DNA of 44,448 nucleotides, taken from contig JANJTH010000135.1 of assembly GCA_024711205.1 (NCBI GenBank), positions 1 to 44,448 of the forward strand. The letters run 5' to 3'. A program made the translations under genes and the position numbers. Shown in pieces: positions 1 to 11,935 of the stretch. Each line of letters starts with the position of its first letter. Positions within the stretch are counted from its first letter, which is position 1. Source of the DNA: Planctomycetota bacterium. Lineage in GTDB: Bacteria > Planctomycetota > J058. Below the pieces are notes generated by a model that ran no database searches, was not told the origin of the DNA, and saw only the letters and a program-made list of their open reading frames with translations.

Positions 1-191
1 TGACCCGTGCCCTGCTGCCCCGTGCCCTGCTGACCCGTGCCCTGCTGACCCGTGCCCTGCTGCCCCGTGCCCTGCTGTCCCGTGCCCTGCTGACCCGTGC
101 CCTGCTGACCCGTGCCCTGCTGACCCGTGCCCTGCTGACCCGTGCCCTGCTGACCCGTGCCCTGCTGACCCGTGCCCTGCTGACCCGTGCC
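1..191 (-). repeat. 15-bp tandem repeat (minisatellite), 12 full units plus a partial one, encoding (GTGQQ)n on the minus strand
   Basis: Unit tgacccgtgccctgc repeated head to tail from position 1; units 2 and 5 read tgccccgtgccctgc and unit 6 reads tgtcccgtgccctgc. The array continues beyond the left edge. Confidence 0.98.
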
Positions 192-1214
192 GCCGGTGGC
201 GACCTGGCCGCCGTTCCCGCCGGGGACCGGCTGGAGGCGATCGACGTACCACTTCACGCCGACGGCGCCGCCCACGGCGAGGACGAGGAAGCCGACGCAG
301 CCCAGGGCCACGAGCTTGCCGCTCCCGCCGCCCGCGACGGCCGTGAGCGTGCGCTCGGCCGCGTCGCGCACCGACCGCACGAGCGTCCCGCCGCCCTTGG
401 CCGCCTCGCGCGCGAGCTTCAGCTCGGTCGACAGCGCCTCCATGTCGGGGTAGCGGTCCGCGGGGTCCGCCTCGAGGCACTTCGCGACCACCTCGTCGAG
501 CTTCTTCGGCAGGTTCGGGTTGAGCTGGCTCGGCATCTTGAACCGCCCGAGCGGGAGCTTCCCCGTGAACATCTCGTAGATCATGACCCCGAGCGCGTAG
601 ATGTCCGCCCGGTGATCGACCGCCTTGGCGTCGGTCTTCTGCTCCGGCGCCATGTAGTTCATGGTGCCCATGCCCACGTTGTTCGCCGTGAGCGTGATCA
701 TCTCGAGCTCTTTGTTCGTGACCCGCGCGATCCCGAAGTCCGCGACCTTCGCCAGTCCGGTCGCCTGCTCGTAGAGCACGTTCGCGGGCTTCACGTCGCG
801 GTGCACGACGCCCTTCTTGTGCGCGTAGCCCAGCCCGTCGCAGATCTGCAGCGCGATGTCGAACAGGAGGTCCATGCTCAGCTCGGACTGCTTGAGCAGG
901 TCCTTGAGCGACGGGCCCTCGACGAACTCCATCGCGAAGTAGTAGAGGCCGCGGTCCTCGCCCTTGTCGATGATCTGGACGATGTTCGTATGGTTCAGGG
1001 CGACCATGGCCTCCGCCTCGCGGTGGAAGCGGCTCACCATCTCGCGGTCGCCGGCGAGCTCGATCGGCAGCGTCTTGATCGCCACCCAGCGGTCGAGGGA
1101 CGGCTGGTACCCCTTGTAGACGACGGCCATGCCGCCGCGCCCGAGCTCGTCCTTGATCTGGAACTGCCCGAGCTGCTGATCGACGAGCGAACGCGGCGGC
1201 GGCGGCGGCGCCAT
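1..1214 (-). CDS. Serine/threonine protein kinase, TM-anchored, with C-terminal (GTGQQ)n repeat tail; truncated at the window's left edge
   Basis: Reverse-strand translation from ATG at 1214: MAPPPPPRSLVDQQLGQFQIKDELGRGGMAVVYKGYQPSLDRWVAIKTL...HRDVKPANVLYE...DFGIA...MGTMNYMAPEQ, then TM-like KLVALGCVGFLVLAVGGAVGVKWYV and GTGQQ repeats. Absent from the ORF track because no stop lies inside the window. Confidence 0.93.
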   Translation of the reverse strand, partial: MAPPPPPRSLVDQQLGQFQIKDELGRGGMAVVYKGYQPSLDRWVAIKTLPIELAGDREMVSRFHREAEAMVALNHTNIVQIIDKGEDRGLYYFAMEFVEGPSLKDLLKQSELSMDLLFDIALQICDGLGYAHKKGVVHRDVKPANVLYEQATGLAKVADFGIARVTNKELEMITLTANNVGMGTMNYMAPEQKTDAKAVDHRADIYALGVMIYEMFTGKLPLGRFKMPSQLNPNLPKKLDEVVAKCLEADPADRYPDMEALSTELKLAREAAKGGGTLVRSVRDAAERTLTAVAGGGSGKLVALGCVGFLVLAVGGAVGVKWYVDRLQPVPGGNGGQVATGGTGQQGTGQQGTGQQGTGQQGTGQQGTGQQGTGQQGTGQQGTGQQGTGQQGTGQQGTGQQGTG

Positions 1215-1230
1215 GCTCACTCCCTCTCAA

Positions 1231-1270
1231 GATCGCGGGGCGGCGCCCGCCAGGGCGTCACCCCGCGATC
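1231..1270 (-). promoter_or_regulatory. Nested hairpin in the 5' leader of the kinase gene
   Basis: gatcgcgggg (1231-1240) pairs with ccccgcgatc (1261-1270); inner stem cgccc (1244-1248)/gggcg (1253-1257). Lies 16 nt upstream of the ATG, with GAGAGGGAG SD-like sequence between. Confidence 0.6.
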
Positions 1271-1384
1271 CTGCAGGACCGAGGCTCGCCGGGACGCGAG
1301 CACGCGCGGCCAGTACTCTCGCCCGGGAATCACCCCCTCGAAGTGACCTTGGCGCGTCCATGCTTCGCGACCCCCCTCGCCCAT

Positions 1385-1429
1385 CTGAGTTCGAGGGGGA
1401 GGCCCTCCGGGCCTCCCCCTCGAACTCAG
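1385..1429 (-). terminator. Perfect 21-bp stem, 3-nt loop hairpin overlapping the stop codon of the NHL protein gene
   Basis: ctgagttcgagggggaggccc / gggcctccccctcgaactcag with loop tcc; the TGA stop (1426-1428) lies inside the stem. No T-tract follows. Confidence 0.7.
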
Positions 1430-3843
1430 TCGGTCAGCTCGACGATCCGCTGCAGCGCGCGGTCCCACACCCACACCCGCCCGAAGTCGTCGACGCCGAC
1501 GTCCTGCGGGCTCTTCATGCGCTCGTCCGCCGGGAGCGCGCTCGCGACCTGCCCGTCGGGGCCGATGACCACGACCCGCTGCGCCCCGACGTCGACGACG
1601 ACGACGTGGCCGGTCGGGAGCGGCTCCATGTCCGCCACGTCGTCGAAGGCCTCGCCCAGCGGCTCGACCGTCCACTGCGGCCACTGCCCGCGGAGGACCT
1701 GCTCCCGGTCGTCGTCCGACGACCAGAACCACGGCTTGCTCGAGCCCGCCCCGTCGAGGCGCCCCTCGACCCCGGTCACGCAGCCGGCCCGCGGCGTCTG
1801 GTCGTCGACGAGCGCGCCCCACGTGCGGACGCTCGCGCCCGTGCGCGGGTCGACCAGGTTGAAGTTGTGCTCCGCGCGCTGCTGCACCACGACGAGGTAG
1901 GCGCGGTCGTTCGTGGTCGACAGGTCCACGACGTGCCCGAGCTCGTTCTGCCCCTCGCCGGGCTGCCCGACCTCCTCGAGGAAGGCCCCGCCCGGGCTGA
2001 ACTTGACCAGGCGGCGCCGCGAGGCGTCGAGCACGAACACGTCGCCCGACCGCGACGCCGCCACGTCGATCGGCTGGGTCAGCTCGCCGGGCTTGTCCCC
2101 GCGCCGCCCGAACCGGGCCGTGATCCACCCCTGCGGGTCGAAGCGCACGACCTTGTAGCCGCCGCGGTCGAGCGCGACGACGCCGCCGTCGGGCAGGCCC
2201 GCGACCTTGAGCGGGCCCGACAGCTCCTCGCCCCCGGTCCGGCCGAGGAACGTCGTCGACTCGTCGAGGCGGACGACCGAGTCGCCCTCACGATCGATCA
2301 CCCACAGCACGCGCGTCGGGTCCATGCGGAGCCGCACGGGCCGCGAGAGCGCCTCGAGCGAGCCCGGCTCGCCCGCGAAGCGCCCCAGGAGCTGCCCCGC
2401 CGCCGAGAACCGCTTGACCGCGCCGGCCGCGCGCTCGAGCACGTAGACGTCGCTCGTGTAGGGGTCCACCGCGATCCCCACGAGCTCCTCCTCGGGGCCG
2501 CCCGCGGAGAACTCGGCCTGGGCGCGCCAGCCGCGGTAGACGACCACGCTCTTGCGCCCGTCGTCGAGGACGTAGACGGCGCCGTCGGGCCCGACGGCCA
2601 GCGCGCGCGGTCGGTCGAGCTCGAGCTCCTTCGTGCCCGGGCGCCCGAAGCTGACCAGGAACGCGCCTTGCGGCCCGAACACCTGCACGGCGCGCTGCCC
2701 CGCGTCGAGCACGTAGACCTCGCCCTCCGCGGAGAGCGCCAGGTCGACGGGCTCGACGAACCGCGCGTTGCCGGCCCCGCCCTTCGGCTCGCCGAAGACG
2801 GTCGGCGCCCGCTTGACGACCTGCGCCCACTCGCCGCCGAACCCGAACCGCAGCACGGTCCGGGACCGGCCGTCGAGCGCGTAGAGCGCGCCGGGCGCGG
2901 ACGGGGTCGGGTTCGAGACGGCCACCGCCAGGAAGTCGTAGTCCTCGAGCGGGACGCGCGCCTGCCAGCCCGGCGCGAGCTCGGGGGCCTCGACGGCGAG
3001 CGTCGGGTCCCCGCTCGAGAACACCCCGCCCCGGCCCAGGTCGAGCACGAACCGCCGGCTCGGCCGCGTCCGCAGCCAGTCGAAGGCGACGTCACGCGTC
3101 CGCGCGTAGCGCGGGGCCGCCCCGAACGCGCGGGTCGTCGTCCGCAGCGGCCCGAGCGGGCGCGCGCCCGCGAGCCCCGCGCCCTCGACGTTGAAGGCCG
3201 CGCGCGTCACGTTCCCCGACGTGTCCCGGGCCTCGACCGACACGCGGTAGGTGCCGGCCTCGGGCGGGGCGAGCCACCCGTTCTGGGGCAGGAGCGTGCG
3301 CGCGTGCTCGAGCGCGCCGCCCGTCACCGACCACGTGTAGACCACCCCGTCGTCGGGCTCGTTGCTGACCTCGAGCCGCAGCTCGACCCGGGCGCGCCAC
3401 GGCGCGGCGGCCGGCTGCGGCGTGCGCAGGAACTCGACCGGGCGGTTGGGCGCGACGGCGACCGGGTTGAGGAGCGCCCGCAGCCCGCGCTCGAGCACCT
3501 CGGGCTTGGCGTCGCCGTCGCCGCCCAGGTCCGGCTTGCGGATCACCGAGGCCCGCGCGGTCGACGGCTCGGCGTCGAACACGAGCACCTGCCCGACCCG
3601 CCGCTGCGAGCGCACGAGCGGCACCTCGCCCCGCGTGAGCGGCAGGACGTAGACGCGCGCGTCCCGGTACACGTCGAAGACCTGCCCCGCGCGGACCCCG
3701 TGGTCCCGGCCGCGGTTCAGCTTGACCGTCTCCCCCTCGACCTCGAGGAGCAGGGCCTCGACCGGCGCCTGCGCCAGGGCCGCGGGGGCCAGCGCGAGCG
3801 CGGCGCACGTGGCCGCGAGGGCGGTCGACCTAACGCTTCGCAC
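1426..3843 (-). CDS. Exported NHL-repeat beta-propeller protein
   Basis: 805 aa; GTG start; N-terminal signal-like MRSVRSTALAATCAALALAPAALAQA; repeated 'VYVLDAGQRAVQVFGPQGAFLVSFG', 'VYVLDDGRKSVVVY', 'VFVLDASRRRLVKFSPGGAFLEEVG' blades. Confidence 0.8.
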   Translation of the reverse strand: MRSVRSTALAATCAALALAPAALAQAPVEALLLEVEGETVKLNRGRDHGVRAGQVFDVYRDARVYVLPLTRGEVPLVRSQRRVGQVLVFDAEPSTARASVIRKPDLGGDGDAKPEVLERGLRALLNPVAVAPNRPVEFLRTPQPAAAPWRARVELRLEVSNEPDDGVVYTWSVTGGALEHARTLLPQNGWLAPPEAGTYRVSVEARDTSGNVTRAAFNVEGAGLAGARPLGPLRTTTRAFGAAPRYARTRDVAFDWLRTRPSRRFVLDLGRGGVFSSGDPTLAVEAPELAPGWQARVPLEDYDFLAVAVSNPTPSAPGALYALDGRSRTVLRFGFGGEWAQVVKRAPTVFGEPKGGAGNARFVEPVDLALSAEGEVYVLDAGQRAVQVFGPQGAFLVSFGRPGTKELELDRPRALAVGPDGAVYVLDDGRKSVVVYRGWRAQAEFSAGGPEEELVGIAVDPYTSDVYVLERAAGAVKRFSAAGQLLGRFAGEPGSLEALSRPVRLRMDPTRVLWVIDREGDSVVRLDESTTFLGRTGGEELSGPLKVAGLPDGGVVALDRGGYKVVRFDPQGWITARFGRRGDKPGELTQPIDVAASRSGDVFVLDASRRRLVKFSPGGAFLEEVGQPGEGQNELGHVVDLSTTNDRAYLVVVQQRAEHNFNLVDPRTGASVRTWGALVDDQTPRAGCVTGVEGRLDGAGSSKPWFWSSDDDREQVLRGQWPQWTVEPLGEAFDDVADMEPLPTGHVVVVDVGAQRVVVIGPDGQVASALPADERMKSPQDVGVDDFGRVWVWDRALQRIVELTD

Positions 3844-6800
3844 GAACGTCTCCCTCGACGCGGAGCTCGACGAACAGCCAGCCGCCGACCGAGGTCCGGC
3901 GCAGGCTGAGGCGGTGGCGGGCCACGAGCTCCGTCGGTGGCTCCCCGAGCATCTCGATCCGGAACCTCCAGGTCGCCGTGACCTGCGCGAAGTCCCCGTT
4001 GATCTCCGTGTGCAGCTCTTCGTGCTTGCTCTCGACGACCCGCGCGCCCAGCTCGGCCAGGTCGACGAGCGCGCGCCGCTCGAGCGCGTAGGCCGGCGAC
4101 GCGGGGTCGAGCCGCCGCAGGAGGTCGTCGGGCGGCCCGCCGGCCGTGAGCGCGGCGTCGAGGTCGCGGACGGCGAGCTCGACGGCCGCCTTGGCGAGCT
4201 CGGTCTCGGCCCGCGCGCGCACGCGCTGCGCCTTCTCCTCGTCGGGGCGGTCCTTGAGGATCTGGTTCGCCTTGACCCGCGCCTCCGCCCACGAGCCCTC
4301 GGCCGCCAGGCGCTCGAGCGCCGCGAGCTCCACGCCGAGCGCCTGCTGCGCCGTCAGGCGCCCCTCGAGCGCCTCGAGCCGCCGCTCGACCTCGCGGTCG
4401 CCCTTGCCGAACCGGTCGCGGTAGGCGCGCAGGCGGCCGATCGCCGCGGCGAGCTCGGCCTCGCCGCGCGGCTCCACGAGCGCCTGCGCCCGCAGCCCGC
4501 GCGCCTCCTCGACCCGCTCCTGGAGCGCCGTCATGCGCGGGTGCTCCGGGTCGGCCCGCTCGAGCTCCGCGAGCCGCTGCCCCGCCTCGTCGAGCGCGCC
4601 GCCCTGGATCGCCTGCTCCACGGAGGCCACGATCGTGTCGCCGCGCGCGATCGCCGTCGTGCACTGGGCGAGCAGCGCCTTCCAGGCGTCCGTCTGCTGC
4701 GCCTCGCCGAGCGACGAGAGCACCTGCTGCGCGGAGCGCCAGCGCCGCTCCGCGACGTGCTGGCGGGCGACCTCGAACCGCTCCCCGAGCCGCGCGGCCG
4801 ACTGCTCGACCTCGCGAACGCGGGCCTTCGCGCGCTCGAGCAGCTCGGCCACCGTCGGGTCCTCGGGCGCCGGGCGGAACCCGGCGTCGACGCGGGCGGC
4901 CGCCTCGAGCTCGCGGGTCGCCTCGGCCAGGTCGTCCTGCTCGAGCCGGCTCTTGCCCTGCCGGTAGGCCTGCACGAGCTCGGCGCTCGGCTGCCACGCG
5001 TGCGACACGCGGAGCGCGTCCCCGCCCTGCGCGTCGACGAGCACCCCGCGCCCGTCCTCCGCCCGCGCGAGGCGGACCGGGAGCGAGATCGGCTCGTAGC
5101 CCGGGCGCGTGAGCTCGAGCCGGTAGTCGCCCACCGGGTAGAGGCCCTCGGCGCCGGGCTCGAGCTGGTGGCGGACCCGGAGCGTGCTCACGAGCGTGGC
5201 CGTCGTGCGCGGCGGGAGCGGGCTGGGCGCGGGCAGGACGAACGGCACCTCGACGGCGGGGTCGCGCGGCGACGGCCGCTCGACCACGCCCGGGCCAGGC
5301 CCGCCCTGCGTCCCGGCGCCCGTGGTCGTGGGCGCGATCCCGAGCGCCGCGAGCCACTCCGGCCGATACTTCGCCGCCCAGGCCCCGCCGAGGGCCAGGG
5401 CGACGAGCCCCAGCACCAGGAGGAGCGGCGCCGCGCTCCGCTTCTGCGGCGGCGGGGCGCGCCGCCGCTCGGCGGGGGCGCGCCGGGCGGCGCCGGCGTC
5501 CTCGTCGGTCTCGGGCGACGGGCCGGGCTCGGCCCCGCCGTCGCGCGCGATCCCCTCGGTCACCGCGTGGCGCACGTCGGGCGCCGCCGGCGGCTGCGCG
5601 CCGCTCCGGCGGACCGCGCCGCCCGAGAGGAACCCGCCCGACTTGCCGACCCGCGCCTGGTCGAGGTAGCCCGACCCGGGCCGCCGCTCGCCGCCCTGCA
5701 CGTAGTGGTCGTAGTGCTCGAGGAACTCGGAGACGTCCGCGATCAGCTCCTGGGCCGACTTGTAGCGGTCGTCGGGGTCCTTCTGGAGCAGCTTGAGCGT
5801 GACCTCGACGAGGAACGGCGGGATGTCCGCGTTCAGGTCGAGCGGCGGCGGGGGCGGCTCGTAGACGTGCTTGAAGATCAGGCCCGCCGGCGTGTCGGCC
5901 CGGAACGGGAGCTGCCCGGTCAGGAGCTCGTAGAGGACCACGCCGAGCGAGTAGAGGTCCGAGCGCCCGTCGAGCGGGTCGCCGCGCCCCTGCTCGGGCG
6001 ACAGGTAGTTCGGCGTGCCCATGATCAGGCCCGCGCTCGTGAGGCTCTTGTTCCCGCCGGTCGTCGCCTTGGCGAGCCCGAAGTCCATGACCTTCACGAC
6101 GCCCTGGCGGTCGATCATGATGTTCGACGGCTTGATGTCGCGGTGGATCAGCCCCTTCTGGTGCGCGGCGGCGAGCGCGCTCCCGACGCCCAGGAGGATC
6201 CCGCCGATCTCGTCCCAGCCGAGCCCGCGCGAGCGGCGCATGCGCTCCTGCAGGTCCTCGCCCTCGACGTACTCCATGGCGAAGTAGGGCGTGCCCTCGG
6301 CCACGCCGAACGAGTAGATCTGGAGCACGTTGGGGTGGACGAGCGACGCGGCGGCCTTCGCCTCGCGCTGGAACCGCTCGATGAAGTTCTCCTGGTTGGC
6401 GAGGCTCCGCGGGAGGACCTTGACCGCGACCGGGCGGTCGAGCGAGACCTGGCGCGCGAGCCACACCTCGCCCATGCCGCCCTGGCCGACCTTGCGCTCG
6501 AGCTCGAAGTCGCCGAGCAGCTTGCGCGGGCCGGTCGTCCCGGGCTCGACGAGGGTGGCCTCCTCGAACGTCGTCGTCTCCTCGCCCGACGCGTCCTTGC
6601 CGACCCAGCGCTGGCCCGTGGCCTTGGGCTTGTCGACCCACTCGGCCGTCACGACCTCGGCCTCGACCCACCCGGTCTGGCCCGAGGCGTCGTCCTGGAC
6701 CCAGCTCGGGCTCATGGGGCCCGAGCCGAGCGCGCCCGCCGACGCGCCGCCGATCGTCTCCTCGGCTCCGTTCGCGCCAGCGTTCGGGCCGGACTTCGGG

Positions 6801-6892
6801 CCGAGCATGGGGAGCTGCCCGTGGGGCGGGGTGGCGCTCCGGATCCGGGCGCCCTCCTCGTCCTCGCCGGGCTTGCGTCGCTTCCCGTTCAT
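3830..6892 (-). CDS. Serine/threonine protein kinase with TM segment and long C-terminal extracytoplasmic region
   Basis: DFELERKVGQGGMGEVWLARQ..VAVKVLPR..HRDIKPSNIMIDRQGVVKVMDFGLAKA..GTPNYLSPEQ; TM APLLLVLGLVALALGGAWAA; PEGA-like stretch GLYPVGDYRLELTRPGYEPISLPV; coiled-coil/TPR-like tail. Overlaps the NHL gene start by 14 nt. Confidence 0.93.
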   Translation of the reverse strand: MNGKRRKPGEDEEGARIRSATPPHGQLPMLGPKSGPNAGANGAEETIGGASAGALGSGPMSPSWVQDDASGQTGWVEAEVVTAEWVDKPKATGQRWVGKDASGEETTTFEEATLVEPGTTGPRKLLGDFELERKVGQGGMGEVWLARQVSLDRPVAVKVLPRSLANQENFIERFQREAKAAASLVHPNVLQIYSFGVAEGTPYFAMEYVEGEDLQERMRRSRGLGWDEIGGILLGVGSALAAAHQKGLIHRDIKPSNIMIDRQGVVKVMDFGLAKATTGGNKSLTSAGLIMGTPNYLSPEQGRGDPLDGRSDLYSLGVVLYELLTGQLPFRADTPAGLIFKHVYEPPPPPLDLNADIPPFLVEVTLKLLQKDPDDRYKSAQELIADVSEFLEHYDHYVQGGERRPGSGYLDQARVGKSGGFLSGGAVRRSGAQPPAAPDVRHAVTEGIARDGGAEPGPSPETDEDAGAARRAPAERRRAPPPQKRSAAPLLLVLGLVALALGGAWAAKYRPEWLAALGIAPTTTGAGTQGGPGPGVVERPSPRDPAVEVPFVLPAPSPLPPRTTATLVSTLRVRHQLEPGAEGLYPVGDYRLELTRPGYEPISLPVRLARAEDGRGVLVDAQGGDALRVSHAWQPSAELVQAYRQGKSRLEQDDLAEATRELEAAARVDAGFRPAPEDPTVAELLERAKARVREVEQSAARLGERFEVARQHVAERRWRSAQQVLSSLGEAQQTDAWKALLAQCTTAIARGDTIVASVEQAIQGGALDEAGQRLAELERADPEHPRMTALQERVEEARGLRAQALVEPRGEAELAAAIGRLRAYRDRFGKGDREVERRLEALEGRLTAQQALGVELAALERLAAEGSWAEARVKANQILKDRPDEEKAQRVRARAETELAKAAVELAVRDLDAALTAGGPPDDLLRRLDPASPAYALERRALVDLAELGARVVESKHEELHTEINGDFAQVTATWRFRIEMLGEPPTELVARHRLSLRRTSVGGWLFVELRVEGDVRAKR

Positions 6893-7042
6893 CCCACTCC
6901 CGTCCCGGCAAGGTCCCCGCAGGGCCCTTGAGTTTACGCCACGCCGGGGCGCCGAGGTAGGGCGTCCGCCGGGGGGCGCGTCGGCCGGCGGGGTGCGCCC
7001 TGCCTGGCCTGGGCCGCGAAGGGCGCGCCCGCGCGCCGCCGC

Positions 7043-8035
7043 TCAGCGCCAGGACTGGAGCAGGTGCGCGTAGTTGGCCCGCTCGTAGGCCCTGGGGTCG
7101 GGGCAGCGGGTCAGGTCCATGCTGCCCTGGAGCTGGCGGAGGCTCTCGTACTCGCGCTCCTCGAGCCAGGCCGCGAGCCCGCGCACGGCCTCGCGCAGGC
7201 GCTCGGGGCCGTGGCGCAGGAGCGCCGAGACCATCTGCACGGCGTGCGCGCCCGTCATGACGGCCTTCACCGCGTCGAGCGGCCCGTGGACGCCGCCCGA
7301 GCAGCCGAGCGACAGCCCCGGGAGCCGCCCGGAGAGGATCGCGAGCCAGCGCAGGCGCAGGTTCAGCTCGGAGGGGTCGGAGAGGCGCAGCGCCCGTCCG
7401 ACCTCGAGCGCGTCCGGGTCCACCTCGGGCTGGTAGAAGCGGTTGAAGAGCACCACGCCCGCGGCGCCGCCCGCCTGGAGCCGGCGCACGAAGTGGGGCA
7501 GCGCCGAGTAGAAGGGCGAGAGCTTGACGGCGATCGGCAGGCGCGTCGCCGCCCGCACGGCCGCGAGCACGTCGAGCGTGCGCCGCTCGACGGCCTCGCC
7601 CGGCTCGTCGAGGTCGGTCGCCAGGAAGTAGGTGTTCAGCTCGAGCGCGTCGGCGCCTGCCTCCTCGATCCAGCGCGCGTGGTCGACCCAGCCCCCCGGC
7701 GTGACCCCGTTGAGCGACGCGATCACGGGGACCGCCACGGCCTCCTTCGTGCGGCGCACGAGCTCGAGGTAGCCGTCGGGCCCCATGGGGAAGGAGAGCG
7801 GGTGCGGCATGTAGCTGAGCGCCTCGGGGAAGGCGTCGGCCGTGCGCTCCCAGCGCGCGAGCGCGCCCAGCTCCTCGGCCACGACCTGCTCCTCGAACAG
7901 CGAGTGGAGCACGATCGCCGCGGCGCCCGCGTCCTCGAGCCGCCGGGTCTGGTCGAGGTCGTCGACGAGCGGCGAGGCGCCGGGCATGAGCGGGTGCGCG
8001 AGCTCGAGCCCGAGGTAGGTCGTCCGCAGGTCCAT
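7043..8035 (-). CDS. Dihydroorotate dehydrogenase-like protein
   Basis: MDLRTTYLGLELAHPLMPGASPLVDD...PVIASLNGVTPGGWVDHARWIEEAGADALELN...IAVKLSPFYSALPHF...GVVLFNRFYQPEVD...GVHGPLDAVKAVMTGAHAVQMVSALL: TIM-barrel DHOD-like. Two nucleotides separate it from the PFOR stop. Confidence 0.88.
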   Translation of the reverse strand: MDLRTTYLGLELAHPLMPGASPLVDDLDQTRRLEDAGAAAIVLHSLFEEQVVAEELGALARWERTADAFPEALSYMPHPLSFPMGPDGYLELVRRTKEAVAVPVIASLNGVTPGGWVDHARWIEEAGADALELNTYFLATDLDEPGEAVERRTLDVLAAVRAATRLPIAVKLSPFYSALPHFVRRLQAGGAAGVVLFNRFYQPEVDPDALEVGRALRLSDPSELNLRLRWLAILSGRLPGLSLGCSGGVHGPLDAVKAVMTGAHAVQMVSALLRHGPERLREAVRGLAAWLEEREYESLRQLQGSMDLTRCPDPRAYERANYAHLLQSWR

Positions 8036-8037
8036 GG

Positions 8038-11727
<3,690 letters not shown>

Positions 11728-11819
11728 GGGGCCTCCGGCGGAGGGGAGAGCGAGGGGCGTGCCGAACGGGGGCAGGGCGGAAGGCGAGGGAGGGCGTCAC
11801 GGGGGCGTGACGGAGGGCG

Positions 11820-11935
11820 GGGGGAGGGAGGGAGGAGAAGAGGGGGGAGGGAAGAAGGGAAGAGAAGAGGGAGGGCAAGGGCAAGGGCAAGGGCAAGGGA
11901 AGAAGGGCGAGGGGCCAGGGGCGGGGAGTGGGCTC
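11820..11935. repeat. Polypurine intergenic tract (copy 1) with (GGGCAA)4GGG core at 11873-11899
   Basis: ggggagggagggaggagaagaggggggagggaagaagggaagagaagagggagggcaagggcaagggcaagggcaagggaagaag; shares the gaagagggagggcaagggcaagggcaagggcaaggg block with 40818-40920. Confidence 0.9.

Noticed and set aside
1-191. CRISPR array
   Set aside because: Units are directly abutting 15-bp repeats with no unique spacers and no cas genes; in-frame coding minisatellite instead.
187-453. 88-aa ORF at the left edge on the plus strand
   Set aside because: Lies antisense to the kinase C-terminal region, whose minus-strand reading continues through it.
1213-3909. 898-aa plus-strand ORF antisense to the NHL protein
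   Set aside because: Same GC-bias artefact; the minus strand has signal peptide, domain motifs and sensible composition.
3722-6931. 1069-aa plus-strand ORF antisense to the kinase gene
   Set aside because: Arg/Leu/Ala/Glu-rich low-complexity translation mirroring the kinase codon bias; no domain recognised. Typical antisense artefact of high GC at third positions.
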